A stretch of 64,000 nt of DNA from Phlebotomus papatasi (lineage: Eukaryota; Arthropoda; Insecta; Diptera; Psychodidae), in the NCBI RefSeq assembly GCF_024763615.1, contig NW_026604679.1, forward strand, positions 62,001-126,000, read 5' to 3'. Under the pieces are notes generated by a model, which did not search any database, was not told the DNA's origin, and saw only the letters and a list, made by a program, of their open reading frames with translations. Numbering within the stretch: the first letter of the stretch is position 1; the number at the start of each line of letters is the position of its first letter. This document shows, in pieces, positions 11,879 to 25,331 of this stretch. Position numbers and translations under genes: made by a program.

Positions 11879-14800
11879 GAGATAGACCCCCCAAAGTTGG
11901 CACCAAAAAAATAATTTTTTAGGCACATTTTGTATGCAAATCTTTAAACGCGAATATCTCCTAAACTAGAAGAGATAGACCCCCCAAAGTTGGCACCAAA
12001 AAAATAATTTTTTAGGCCTATATTGTATGCAAATCTTTAAACGCGAATATCTCCTAAACTAGAAGAGATAGACCCCCCAAAGTTGGCACCAAAAAAATAA
12101 TTTTTTAGACCTATATTGTATGCAAATCTTTAAACGCGAATATCTCCTAAACTAGAAGAGATAGACCCCCCAAAGTTGGCATAACAAAAATTTTTTAGGC
12201 ATATTTTGTATGCAAATCTTTAAACGCGAATATCTCCTAAACTAGAAGAGATAGACCCCCCAAAGTTGGCACCAAAAAAATAATTTTTTAGGCACATTTT
12301 GTATGCAAATCTTTAAACGCGAATATCTCCTAAACTAGAAGATATAGACCCCCCAAAGTTGGCACCAAAAAAATAATTTTTTAGGCCTATATTGTATGCA
12401 AATCTTTAAACGCGAATATCTCCTAAACTAGAAGAGATAGACCCCCCAAAGTTGGCACCAAAAAAATAATTTTTTAGGCCTATATTGTATGCAAATCTTT
12501 AAACGCGAATATCTCCTAAACTAGAAGAGATAGACCCCCCAAAGTTGGCACCAAAAAAATAATTTTTTAGGGCTAAATTGTATGCAAATCTTTAAACGCG
12601 AATATCTCCTAAACTAGAAGAGATAGACCCCCCAAAGTTGGCACCAAAAAAATAAATTTTTAGGCATATTTTGTATGCAAATCTTTAAACGCGAATATCT
12701 CCTAAACTAGAAGAGATAGACCCCCCAAAGTTGGCACCAAAAAAATAATTTTTTAGGCCTATATTGTATGCAAATCTTTAAACGCGAATATCTCCTAAAC
12801 TAGAAGAGATAGACCCCCCAAAGTTAGCACCAAAAAAATAATTTTTTAGGCCTATATTGTATGCAAATCTTTAAACGCGAATATCTCCTAAACTAGAAGA
12901 GATAGACCCCCCAAAGTTGGCACCAAAAAAATATTTTTTTAGGCCTATATTGTATGCAAATCTTTAAACGCGAATATCTCCTAAACTAGAAGAGATAGAC
13001 CCCCCAAAGTTGGCACCAAAAAAATAATTTTCTAGGCCTATATTGTATGCAAATCTTTAAACGCGAATATCTCCTAAACTAGAAGAGATAGACCCCCCAA
13101 AGTTGGCACCAAAAAAATAATTTTTAGGCCTATATTGTATGCAAATCTTTAAACACGAATATCTCCTAAACTAAAAGAGATAAACCCCCCAAAGTTGGCA
13201 CCAAAAAAATAATTTTTTAGGCCTATATTGTATGCAAATCTTTAAACGCGAATATCTCCTAAACTAGAAGAGATAGACCCCCCAAAGTTGGCACCAAAAA
13301 AATATTTTTTTAGGGCTAAATTGTATGCAAATCTTTAAACGCGAATATCTCCTAAACTAGAAGAGATAGACCCCCCAAAGTTGGCACCAAAAAAATAATT
13401 TTTTAGGGCTAAATTGTATGCAAATCTTTAAACGCGAATATCTCCTAAACTAGAAGAGATAGACCCCCCAAAGTTGGCACCAAAAAAATAAATTTTTAGG
13501 CATATTTTGTATGCAAATCTTTAAACGCGAATATCTCCTAAACTAGAAGAGATAGACCCCCCAAAGTTGGCACCAAAAAAATAATTTTTAGGCCTATATT
13601 GTATGCAAATCTTTAAACACGAATATCTCCTAAACTAAAAGAGATAAACCCCCCAAAGTTGGCACCAAAAAAATAATTTTTTAGGCCTATATTGTATGCA
13701 AATCTTTAAACGCGAATATCTCCTAAACTAGAAGAGATAGACCCCCCAAAGTTAGCACCAAAAAATAATTTTTTAGGCCTATATTGTATGCAAATCTTTA
13801 AACGCGAATATCTCCTAAACTAGAAGAGATAGACCCCCCAAAGTTGGCACCAAAAAAATAATTTTTTAGGCCTATATTGTATGCAAATCTTTAAACGCGA
13901 ATATCTCCTAAACTAGAAGAGATAGACCCCCCAAAGTTGGCACCAAAAAAATAATTTTTTAGGCCTAAATTGTATGCAAATCTTTAAACGCGAATATCTC
14001 CTAAACTAGAAGAGATAGACCCCCCAAAGTTGGCACCAAAAAAATAATTTTTTAGGCCTATATTGTATGCAAATCTTTAAACGCGAATATCTCCTAAACT
14101 AGAAGAGATAGACCCCCCAAAGTTGGCACCAAAAAATAATTTTTTAGGCCTATATTGTATGCAAATCTTTAAACGCGAATATCTCTTAAACTAGAAGAGA
14201 TAGACCCCCCAAAGTTGGCACCAAAAAAATAATCTTTTAGGCACATTTTGTATGCAAATCTTTAAACGCGAATATCTCCTAAACTAGAAGAGATAGACCC
14301 CCCAAAGTTGGCACCAAAAAAAATAATTTTTTAGGCCTATATTGTATGCAAATCTTTAAACGCGAATATCTCCTAAACTAGAAGAGATAGACCCCCCAAA
14401 GTTGGCACCAAAAAAATAATTTTTTAGGCCTAAATTGTATGCAAATCTTTAAACGCGAATATCTCCTAAACTAGAAGAGATAGACCCCCCAAAGTTGGCA
14501 CCAAAAAAATAATTTTTTAGGCCTATATTGTATGCAAATCTTTAAACGCGAATATCTCCTAAACTAGAAGAGATAGACCCCCCAAAGTTGGCACCAAAAA
14601 AATAATTTTTTAGGCCTAAATTGTATGCAAATCTTTAAACGCGAATATCTCCTAAACTAGAAGAGATAGACCCCCCAAAGTTGGCACCAAAAAAATAATT
14701 TTTTAGGCCTAAATTGTATGCAAATCTTTAAACGCGAATATCTCCTAAACTAGAAGAGATAGACCCCCCAAAGTTGGCAACAAAAAAATAATTTTTTAGG

Positions 14801-17800
14801 CCTAAATTGTATGCAAATCTTTAAACGCGAATATCTCCTAAACTAGAAGAGATAAACCCCCCAAAGTTGGCACCAAAAAAATAATTTTTTAGGCCTATAT
14901 TGTATGCAAATCTTTAAACGCGAATATCTCCTAAACTAGAAGAGATAGACCCCCCAAAGTTGGCACCAAAAAAATAATTTTTTAGGCCTATATTGTATGC
15001 AAATCTTTAAACGCGAATATCTCCTAAACTAGAAGAGATAGACCCCCCAAAGTTGGCACCAAAAAAATAATTTTTTAGGCCTATATTGTATGCAAATCTT
15101 TAAACGCGAATATCACCTAAACTAGAAGAGATAGACCCCCAAAAGTTGGCATCAAAAAAAAATTTTTTTTAGGCATATTTTGTATGCAAATCTTTAAACG
15201 CGAATATGTCCTAAACTAGAAAAGATAGACCCCCAAAGTTGGCATCAAAAAAAAATTTTTTAGTCACATTTTGTATGCAAATCATTAAACGCGAATATCT
15301 CCTAAACTAGAAGAGATAGACCCCCCAAAGTTGGCATCAATAAAAATTTTTTTAGGCATATTTTGTATGCAAATCTTTAAACGCGAATATCTCCTAAACT
15401 ATAAGAGATAGACCCCCCAAAGTTGGCATCAAAAAAAAAATTTTTTTAGGCATATTTTGTATGCAAATCTTTAAACGCGAATATCTCCTAAACTAGAAGA
15501 GATAGACCCCCCAAAGTTGGCATCAATAAAAATTTTTTTAGGCATATTTTGTATGCAAATCTTTAAACGCGAATATCTCCTAAACTAGAAGAGATAGACC
15601 CCCCAAAGTTGGCACCAAAAAAATAATTTTTTAGGCCTATATTGTATGCAAATCTTGAAACGCGAATATCACCTAAACTAGAAGAGATAGACCCCCAAAA
15701 GTTGGCATCAAAAAAAAATTTTTTTTAGGCATATTTTGTATGCAAATCTTTAAACGCGAATATCTCCTAAACTAGAAAAGATAGACCCCCAAAGTTGGCA
15801 TCAAAAAAAAATTTTTTAGTCACATTTTGTATGCAAATCATTAAACGCGAATATCTCCTAAACTAGAAGAGATAGACCCCCCAAAGTTGGCATCAATAAA
15901 AATTTTTTTAGGCATATTTTGTATGCAAATCTTTAAACGCGAATATCTCCTAAACTATAAGAGATAGACCCCCCAAAGTTGTCATCAAAAAAAAAATTTT
16001 TTTAGGCATATTTTGTATGCAAATCTTTAAACGCGAATATCTCCTAAACTAGAAGAGATAGACCCCCCAAAGTTGGCATCAATAAAAATTTTTTTAGGCA
16101 TATTTTGTATGCAAATCTTTAAACGCGAATATCTCCTAAACTAGAAGAGATAGACCCCCCAAAGTTGGCACCAAAAAAATAATTTTTTAGGCCTATATTG
16201 TATGCAAATCTTGAAACGCGAATATCACCTAAACTAGAAGAGATAGACCCCCAAAAGTTGGCATCAAAAAAAAATTTTTTTTAGGCATATTTTGTATGCA
16301 AATCTTTAAACGCGAATATCTCCTAAACTAGAAAAGATAGACCCCCAAAGTTGGCATCAAAAAAAAATTTTTTAGTCACATTTTGTATGCAAATCATTAA
16401 ACGCGAATATCTCCTAAACTAGAAGAGATAGACCCCCCAAAGTTGGCATCAATAAAAATTTTTTTAGGCATATTTTGTATGCAAATCTTTAAACGCGAAT
16501 ATCTCCTAAACTATAAGAGATAGACCCCCCAAAGTTGGCATCAAAAAAAAAATTTTTTTAGGCATATTTTGTATGCAAATCTTTAAACGCGAATATCTCC
16601 TAAACTAGAAGAGATAGACCCCCCAAAGTTGGCATCAATAAAAATTTTTTTAGGCATATTTTGTATGCAAATCTTTAAACGCGAATATCTCCTAAACTAG
16701 AAGAGATAGACCCCCCAAAGTTGGCACCAAAAAAATAATTTTTTAGGCCTATATTGTATGCAAATCTTGAAACGCGAATATCACCTAAACTAGAAGAGAT
16801 AGACCCCCCAAAGTTGGCACCAAAAAAATAATTTTTTAGGCCTATATTGTATGCAAATCTTTAAACGCGAATATCTCCTAAACTAGAAGAGATAGACCCC
16901 CCAAAGTTGGCACCAAAAAAATAATTTTTTAGGCACATTTTGTATGCAAATCTTTAAACGCGAATATCTCCTAAACTAGAAGAGATAGACCCCCCAAAGT
17001 TGGCACCAAAAAAATAATTTTTTAGGCCTATATTGTATGCAAATCTTTAAACGCGAATATCTCCTAAACTAGAAGAGATAGACCCCCCAAAGTTGGCACC
17101 AAAAAATAATTTTTTAGGCCTATATTGTATGCAAATCTTTAAACGCGAATATCTCCTAAACTAGAAGAGATAGACCCCCCAAAGTTGGCACCAAAAAAAT
17201 AATTTTTTAGGCACATTTTGTATGCAAATCTTTAAACGCGAATATCTCCTAAACTAGAAGAGATAGACCCCCCAAAGTTGGCACCAAAAAAATAATTTTT
17301 TAGGCCTATATTGTATGCAAATCTTTAAACGCGAATATCTCCTAAACTAGAAGAGATAGACCCCCCAAAGTTGGCACCAAAAAAATAATTTTTTAGGCCT
17401 ATATTGTATGCAAATCTTTAAACGCGAATATCTCCTAAACTAGAAGAGATAGACCCCCCAAAGTTGGCACCAAAAAATAATTTTTTAGGCACATTTTGTA
17501 TGCAAATCTTTAAACGCGAATATCTCCTAAACTAGAAGAGATAGACCCCCCAAAGTTGGCACCAAAAAAATAATTTTTTAGGCCTATATTGTATGCAAAT
17601 CTTTAAACGCGAATATCTCCTAAACTAGAAGAAATAGACCCCCCAAAGTTGGCACCAAAAAAATAATTTTTTAGGCCTATATTGTATGCAAATCTTTAAA
17701 CGCGAATATCTCCTAAACTAGAAGAGATAGACCCCCCAAAGTTGGCACCAAAAAAATAATTTTTTAGGCCTATATTGTATGCAAATCTTTAAACGCGAAT

Positions 17801-17816
17801 ATCTCCTAAACTAGAA
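11879..17816 (+). repeat. HOR-1 copy 3 (5938 bp)
   Basis: Follows copy 2 at a constant 5938-bp offset and shares its private variants, including the shuffled patch (about 13305-13760) and the TTGTCATC change at 15981. The sequence similarity of copies 2 and 3 points to very recent amplification of the whole 5.9-kb unit. The B-type block is 15128-16795. Confidence 0.93.
15128..16795 (+). repeat. B-type block in HOR-1 copy 3 (3 x 556 bp)
   Basis: Same structure as in copies 1 and 2, with ATCACC markers at 15114, 15670, 16226 and 16782. Confidence 0.92.
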
Positions 17817-18836
17817 GAGATAGACCCCCCAAAGTTGGCACCAAAAAAATAATTTTTTAGGCACATTTTGTATGCAAATCTTTAAACGCGAATATCTCCT
17901 AAACTAGAAGAGATAGACCCCCCAAAGTTGGCACCAAAAAAATAATTTTTTAGGCCTATATTGTATGCAAATCTTTAAACGCGAATATCTCCTAAACTAG
18001 AAGAGATAGACCCCCCAAAGTTGGCACCAAAAAAATAATTTTTTAGACCTATATTGTATGCAAATCTTTAAACGCGAATATCTCCTAAACTAGAAGAGAT
18101 AGACCCCCCAAAGTTGGCATAACAAAAATTTTTTAGGCATATTTTGTATGCAAATCTTTAAACGCGAATATCTCCTAAACTAGAAGAGATAGACCCCCCA
18201 AAGTTGGCACCAAAAAAATAATTTTTTAGGCACATTTTGTATGCAAATCTTTAAACGCGAATATCTCCTAAACTAGAAGATATAGACCCCCCAAAGTTGG
18301 CACCAAAAAAATAATTTTTTAGGCCTATATTGTATGCAAATCTTTAAACGCGAATATCTCCTAAACTAGAAGAGATAGACCCCCCAAAGTTGGCACCAAA
18401 AAAATAATTTTTTAGGCCTATATTGTATGCAAATCTTTAAACGCGAATATCTCCTAAACTAGAAGAGATAGACCCCCCAAAGTTGGCACCAAAAAAATAA
18501 TTTTTTAGGGCTAAATTGTATGCAAATCTTTAAACGCGAATATCTCCTAAACTAGAAGAGATAGACCCCCCAAAGTTGGCACCAAAAAAATAAATTTTTA
18601 GGCATATTTTGTATGCAAATCTTTAAACGCGAATATCTCCTAAACTAGAAGAGATAGACCCCCCAAAGTTGGCACCAAAAAAATAATTTTTTAGGCCTAT
18701 ATTGTATACAAATCTTTAAACGCGAATATCTCCTAAACTAGAAGAGATAGACCCCCCAAAGTTAGCACCAAAAAAATAATTTTTTAGGCCTATATTGTAT
18801 GCAAATCTTTAAACGCGAATATCTCCTAAACTAGAA

Positions 18837-20227
18837 GAGATAGACCCCCCAAAGTTGGCACCAAAAAAATATTTTTTTAGGCCTATATTGTATGCAAATC
18901 TTTAAACGCGAATATCTCCTAAACTAGAAGAGATAGACCCCCCAAAGTTGGCACCAAAAAAATAATTTTCTAGGCCTATATTGTATGCAAATCTTTAAAC
19001 GCGAATATCTCCTAAACTAGAAGAGATAGACCCCCCAAAGTTGGCACCAAAAAAATAATTTTTAGGCCTATATTGTATGCAAATCTTTAAACACGAATAT
19101 CTCCTAAACTAAAAGAGATAAACCCCCCAAAGTTGGCACCAAAAAAATAATTTTTTAGGCCTATATTGTATGCAAATCTTTAAACGCGAATATCTCCTAA
19201 ACTAGAAGAGATAGACCCCCCAAAGTTGGCACCAAAAAAATATTTTTTTAGGGCTAAATTGTATGCAAATCTTTAAACGCGAATATCTCCTAAACTAGAA
19301 GAGATAGACCCCCCAAAGTTGGCACCAAAAAAATAATTTTTTAGGGCTAAATTGTATGCAAATCTTTAAACGCGAATATCTCCTAAACTAGAAGAGATAG
19401 ACCCCCCAAAGTTGGCACCAAAAAAATAAATTTTTAGGCATATTTTGTATGCAAATCTTTAAACGCGAATATCTCCTAAACTAGAAGAGATAGACCCCCC
19501 AAAGTTGGCACCAAAAAAATAATTTTTAGGCCTATATTGTATGCAAATCTTTAAACACGAATATCTCCTAAACTAAAAGAGATAAACCCCCCAAAGTTGG
19601 CACCAAAAAAATAATTTTTTAGGCCTATATTGTATGCAAATCTTTAAACGCGAATATCTCCTAAACTAGAAGAGATAGACCCCCCAAAGTTAGCACCAAA
19701 AAATAATTTTTTAGGCCTATATTGTATGCAAATCTTTAAACGCGAATATCTCCTAAACTAGAAGAGATAGACCCCCCAAAGTTGGCACCAAAAAAATATT
19801 TTTTTAGGCCTATATTGTATGCAAATCTTTAAACGCGAATATCTCCTAAACTAGAAGAGATAGACCCCCCAAAGTTGGCACCAAAAAAATAATTTTCTAG
19901 GCCTATATTGTATGCAAATCTTTAAACGCGAATATCTCCTAAACTAGAAGAGATAGACCCCCCAAAGTTGGCACCAAAAAAATAATTTTTAGGCCTATAT
20001 TGTATGCAAATCTTTAAACACGAATATCTCCTAAACTAAAAGAGATAAACCCCCCAAAGTTGGCACCAAAAAAATAATTTTTTAGGCCTATATTGTATGC
20101 AAATCTTTAAACGCGAATATCTCCTAAACTAGAAGAGATAGACCCCCCAAAGTTGGCACCAAAAAAATATTTTTTTAGGGCTAAATTGTATGCAAATCTT
20201 TAAACGCGAATATCTCCTAAACTAGAA
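18837..20227 (+). repeat. Local five-monomer duplication at 927-bp offset
   Basis: Monomers 18837-19300 and 19764-20227 carry the same series of variants: a TATTTTTTT core, TTTCTAGG, a T5 core with AAACACGAA, CTAAAAGAGATAAAC, and GGGCTAAATT. They are separated by five other monomers (19301-19763). The offset is 927 bp, about ten monomers. The second copy then continues as HOR-2 does (AAATAAATTTTT, then GATAAACC), so this marks the switch from HOR-1-like to HOR-2-like sequence. Confidence 0.82.
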
Positions 20228-23200
20228 GAGATAGACCCCCCAAAGTTGGCACCAAAAAAATAAATTTTTAGGCATATTTTGTATGCAAATCTTTAAACGC
20301 GAATATCTCCTAAACTAGAAGAGATAAACCCCCCAAAGTTGGCACCAAAAAAATAATTTTTTAGGCCTATATTGTATGCAAATCTTTAAACGCGAATATC
20401 TCCTAAACTAGAAGAGATAGACCCCCCAAAGTTGGCACCAAAAAAATAATTTTTTAGGCCTATATTGTATGCAAATCTTTAAACGCGAATATCTCCTAAA
20501 CTAGAAGAGATAGACCCCCCAAAGTTGGCACCAAAAAAATAATTTTTTAGGCACATTTTGTATGCAAATCTTTAAACGCGAATATCTCCTAAACTAGAAG
20601 AGATAGACCCCCCAAAGTTGGCACCAAAAAAATAATTTTTTAGGCCTATATTGTATGCAAATCTTTAAACGCGAATATCTCCTAAACTAGAAGAGATAGA
20701 CCCCCCAAAGTTGGCATAAAAAAAATTTTTTAGACATATTTTGTATGCAAATCTTTAAACGCGAATATCTCCTAAACTAGAAGAGATAGACCCCCCAAAG
20801 TTGGCACCAAAAAAATAATTTTTTAGGCCAATATTGTATGCAAATCTTTAAACGCGAATATCTCCTAAACTAGAAGAGATAGACCCCCCAAAGTTGGCAC
20901 CAAAAAAATAATTTTTTAGGCCTATATTGTATGCAAATCTTTAAACGCGAATATCTCCTAAACTAGAAGAGATAGACCCCCCAAAGTTGGCACCAAAAAA
21001 ATAATTTTTTAGGCCTAAATTGTATGCAAATCTTTAAACGCGAATATCTCCTAAACTAGAAGAGATAGACCCCCCAAAGTTGGCACCAAAAAAATAATTT
21101 TTTAGGCCCATATTGTATGCAAATCTTTAAACGCGAATATCTCCTAAACTAGAAGAGATAGACCCCCCAAAGTTGGCACCAAAAAAATAATTTTTTAGGC
21201 CTATATTGTATGCAAATCTTTAAACGCGAATATCTCCTAAACTAGAAGAGATAGACCCCCCAAAGTTGGCACCAAAAAAATAATTTTTTAGGCCTATATT
21301 GTATGCAAATCTTTAAACGCGAATATCTCCTAAACTAGAAGAGATAGACCCCCCAAAGTTGGCACCAAAAAAATAATTTTTTAGGCCTATATTGTATGCA
21401 AATCTTTAAACGCGAATATCTCCTAAACTAGAAGAGATAGACCCCCCAAAGTTGGCACCAAAAAAATAATTTTTTAGGCCTATATTGTATGCAAATCTTT
21501 AAACGCGAATATCTCCTAAACTAGAAGAGATAGACCCCCCAAAGTTGGCACCAAAAAAATATTTTTTTAGGCCTATATTGTATGCAAATCTTCAAACGCG
21601 AATATCTCCTAAACTAGAAGAGATAGACCCCCCAAAGTTGGCACCAAAAAAATAATTTTTTAGGCCTATATTGTATGCAAATCTTTAAACGCGAATATCT
21701 CCTAAACTAGAAGAGATAGACCCCCCAAAGTTGGCACCAAAAAAATAATTTTTTAGGCCTATATTGTATGCAAATCTTTAAACGCGAATATCTCCTAAAC
21801 TAGAAGAGATAGACCCCCCAAAGTTGGCACCAAAAAAATAATTTTTTAGGCCTATATTGGATGCAAATCTTTAAACGCGAATATCTCCTAAACTAGAAGA
21901 GATAGACCCCCCAAAGTTGGCACCAAAAAAATAATTTTTTAGGCCTATATTGTATGCAAATCTTTAAACGCGAATATCTCCTAAACTAGAAGAGATAGAC
22001 CCCCCAAAGTTGGCACCAAAAAAATAATTTTTTAGGCCTATATTGTATGCAAATCTTTAAACGCGAATATCTCCTAAACTAGAAGAGATAGACCCCCCAA
22101 AGTTGGCACCAAAAAAATAATTTTTTAGGCCCATATTGTATGCAAATCTTTAAACGCGAATATCTCCTAAACTAGAAGAGATAGACCCCCCAAAGTTGGC
22201 ACCAAAAAAATAATTTTTTAGGCCTATATTGTATGCAAATCTTTAAACGCGAATATCTCCTAAACTAGAAGAGATAGACCCCCCAAAGTTGGCACCAAAA
22301 AAATAATTTTTTAGGCCTATATTGTATGCAAATCTTTAAACGCGAATATCTCCTAAACTAGAAGAGATAGACCCCCCAAAGTTGGCACCAAAAAAATAAT
22401 TTTTTAGGCCTAAATTGTATGCAAATCTTTAAACGCGAATATCTCCTAAACTAGAAGAGATAGACCCCCCAAAGTTGGCACCAAAAAAATAATTTTTTAG
22501 GCCTATATTGTATGCAAATCTTTAAACGCGAATATCTCCTAAACTAGAAGAGATAGACCCCCCAAAGTTGGCACCAAAAAATAATTTTTTAGGCCTATAT
22601 TGTATGCAAATCTTTAAACGCGAATATCTCTTAAACTAGAAGAGATAGACCCCCCAAAGTTGGCACCAAAAAAATAATCTTTTAGGCACATTTTGTATGC
22701 AAATCTTTAAACGCGAATATCTCCTAAACTAGAAGAGATAGACCCCCCAAAGTTGGCACCAAAAAAAATAATTTTTTAGGCCTATATTGTATGCAAATCT
22801 TTAAACGCGAATATCTCCTAAACTAGAAGAGATAGACCCCCCAAAGTTGGCACCAAAAAAATAATTTTTTAGGCCTAAATTGTATGCAAATCTTTAAACG
22901 CGAATATCTCCTAAACTAGAAGAGATAGACCCCCCAAAGTTGGCACCAAAAAAATAATTTTTTAGGCCTATATTGTATGCAAATCTTTAAACGCGAATAT
23001 CTCCTAAACTAGAAGAGATAGACCCCCCAAAGTTGGCACCAAAAAAATAATTTTTTAGGCCTAAATTGTATGCAAATCTTTAAACGCGAATATCTCCTAA
23101 ACTAGAAGAGATAGACCCCCCAAAGTTGGCACCAAAAAAATAATTTTTTAGGCCTAAATTGTATGCAAATCTTTAAACGCGAATATCTCCTAAACTAGAA

Positions 23201-23386
23201 GAGATAGACCCCCCAAAGTTGGCAACAAAAAAATAATTTTTTAGGCCTAAATTGTATGCAAATCTTTAAACGCGAATATCTCCTAAACTAGAAGAGATAG
23301 ACCCCCCAAAGTTGGCACCAAAAAAATAATTTTTTAGGCCTAAATTGTATGCAAATCTTTAAACGCGAATATGTCCTAAACTAGAA

Positions 23387-24494
23387 AAGATAGACCCCCA
23401 AAGTTGGCATCAAAAAAAAATTTTTTAGTCACATTTTGTATGCAAATCATTAAACGCGAATATCTCCTAAACTAGAAGAGATAGACCCCCCAAAGTTGGC
23501 ATCAATAAAAATTTTTTTAGGCATATTTTGTATGCAAATCTTTAAACGCGAATATCTCCTAAACTATAAGAGATAGACCCCCCAAAGTTGGCATCAAAAA
23601 AAAAATTTTTTTTAGGCATATTTTGTATGCAAATCTTTAAACGCGAATATCTCCTAAACTAGAAGAGATAGACCCCCCAAAGTTGGCATCAATAAAAATT
23701 TTTTTAGGCATATTTTGTATGCAAATCTTTAAACGCGAATATCTCCTAAACTAGAAGAGATAGACCCCCCAAAGTTGGCACCAAAAAAATAATTTTTTAG
23801 GCCTATATTGTATGCAAATCTTGAAACGCGAATATCACCTAAACTAGAAGAGATAGACCCCCAAAAGTTGGCATCAAAAAAAAATTTTTTTTAGGCATAT
23901 TTTGTATGCAAATCTTTAAACGCGAATATCTCCTAAACTAGAAAAGATAGACCCCCAAAGTTGGCATCAAAAAAAATTTTTTAGTCACATTTTGTATGCA
24001 AATCATTAAACGCGAATATGTCCTAAACTAGAAAAGATAGACCCCCAAAGTTGGCATCAAAAAAAAATTTTTTAGTCACATTTTGTATGCAAATCATTAA
24101 ACGCGAATATCTCCTAAACTAGAAGAGATAGACCCCCCAAAGTTGGCATCAATAAAAATTTTTTTAGGCATATTTTGTATGCAAATCTTTAAACGCGAAT
24201 ATCTCCTAAACTATAAGAGATAGACCCCCCAAAGTTGGCATCAAAAAAAAATTTTTTTTAGGCATATTTTGTATGCAAATCTTTAAACGCGAATATCTCC
24301 TAAACTAGAAGAGATAGACCCCCCAAAGTTGGCATCAATAAAAATTTTTTTAGGCATATTTTGTATGCAAATCTTTAAACGCGAATATCTCCTAAACTAG
24401 AAGAGATAGACCCCCCAGAGTTGGCATCAATAAAAATTTTTTTAGGCATATTTTGTATGCAAATCTTTAAACGCGAATATCTCCTAAACTAGAA
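23387..24494 (+). repeat. B-type block, copy 4 (truncated and reshuffled)
   Basis: About 12 monomers (1108 bp). It enters directly from a GGCCTAAATT A-type monomer into the ATGTCC/AAAGATAG monomer, skipping the three A-type monomers and the first B monomer seen in copies 1-3. The ATGTCC and AGTCACATTTT combination occurs twice (about 23372 and 24019), an internal duplication. The variant CCCCAGAGTTGG first appears near 24415 and recurs in the blocks at 37, 42 and 46 kb. Confidence 0.85.
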
Positions 24495-25331
24495 GAGATA
24501 GACCCCCCAAAGTTGGCACCAAAAAAAATATTTTTTTAGGCCTATATTGTATGCAAATCTTTAAACGCGAATATCTCCTAAACTAGAAGAGATAGACCCC
24601 CCAAAGTTGGCACCAAAAAAATAATTTTTTAGGCCTATATTGTATGCAAATCTTTAAACGCGAATATCTCCTAAACTAGAAGAGATAGACCCCCCAAAGT
24701 TGGCACCAAAAAAATAATTTTTTAGGCACATTTTGTATGCAAATCTTTAAACGCGAATATCTCCTAAACTAGAAGAGATAGACCCCCCAAAGTTGGCACC
24801 AAAAAAATAATTTTTTAGGCCTATATTGTATGCAAATCTTTAAACGCGAATATCTCCTAAACTAGAAGAGATAGACCCCCCAAAGTTGGCACCAAAAAAA
24901 TAATTTTTTAGGCCTATATTGTATGCAAATCTTTAAACGCGAATATCTCCTAAACTAGAAGAGATAGACCCCCCAAAGTTGGCACCAAAAAATAATTTTT
25001 TAGGCACATTTTGTATGCAAATCTTTAAACGCGAATATCTCCTAAACTAGAAGAGATAGACCCCCCAAAGTTGGCACCAAAAAAATAATTTTTTAGGCCT
25101 ATATTGTATGCAAATCTTTAAACGCGAATATCTCCTAAACTAGAAGAAATAGACCCCCCAAAGTTGGCACCAAAAAAATAATTTTTTAGGCCTATATTGT
25201 ATGCAAATCTTTAAACGCGAATATCTCCTAAACTAGAAGAGATAGACCCCCCAAAGTTGGCACCAAAAAAATAATTTTTTAGGCCTATATTGTATGCAAA
25301 TCTTTAAACGCGAATATCTCCTAAACTAGAA
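24495..25331 (+). repeat. A-type linker before HOR-2
   Basis: About nine A-type monomers between the copy-4 B block and HOR-2. It holds one occurrence of the pairing of a short A6 core plus GGCACATTTT with a following GAAATAG monomer (~24990 and 25146). That motif is repeated again inside HOR-2 at 464-bp and 278-bp spacing (GAAATAG at 25610 and 25888), showing small three- and five-monomer expansions. Confidence 0.75.

Larger units (their letters stand above)
17817..24494 (+). repeat. HOR-1 copy 4, rearranged
   Basis: Starts in register with copy 3 (GCATAACAAAA at 18117, TTTCTAGG at 18967) and then departs. Between TTTCTAGG and the ATCTCTTAAAC landmark (22627) it is about 2507 bp longer than copy 3 (~27 monomers). 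Part of the extra sequence (from ~19764 to ~22.0 kb) resembles HOR-2, with GGCATAAAA at ~20715, GGCCAATATT at ~20828 and CTTCAAACG at 21591. Further on it is about 280 bp (3 monomers) shorter before its B block. So this is a composite of HOR-1 and HOR-2-like sequence made by in-register exchanges. Confidence 0.8.

Noticed and set aside
5941..17816. Assembly duplication as the sole explanation of identical HOR copies
   Set aside because: The copies are not all identical: copy 1 has a distinct patch and copy 4 is rearranged, so true tandem HORs are the simpler reading. Copies 2 and 3 alone could still be checked by read depth.
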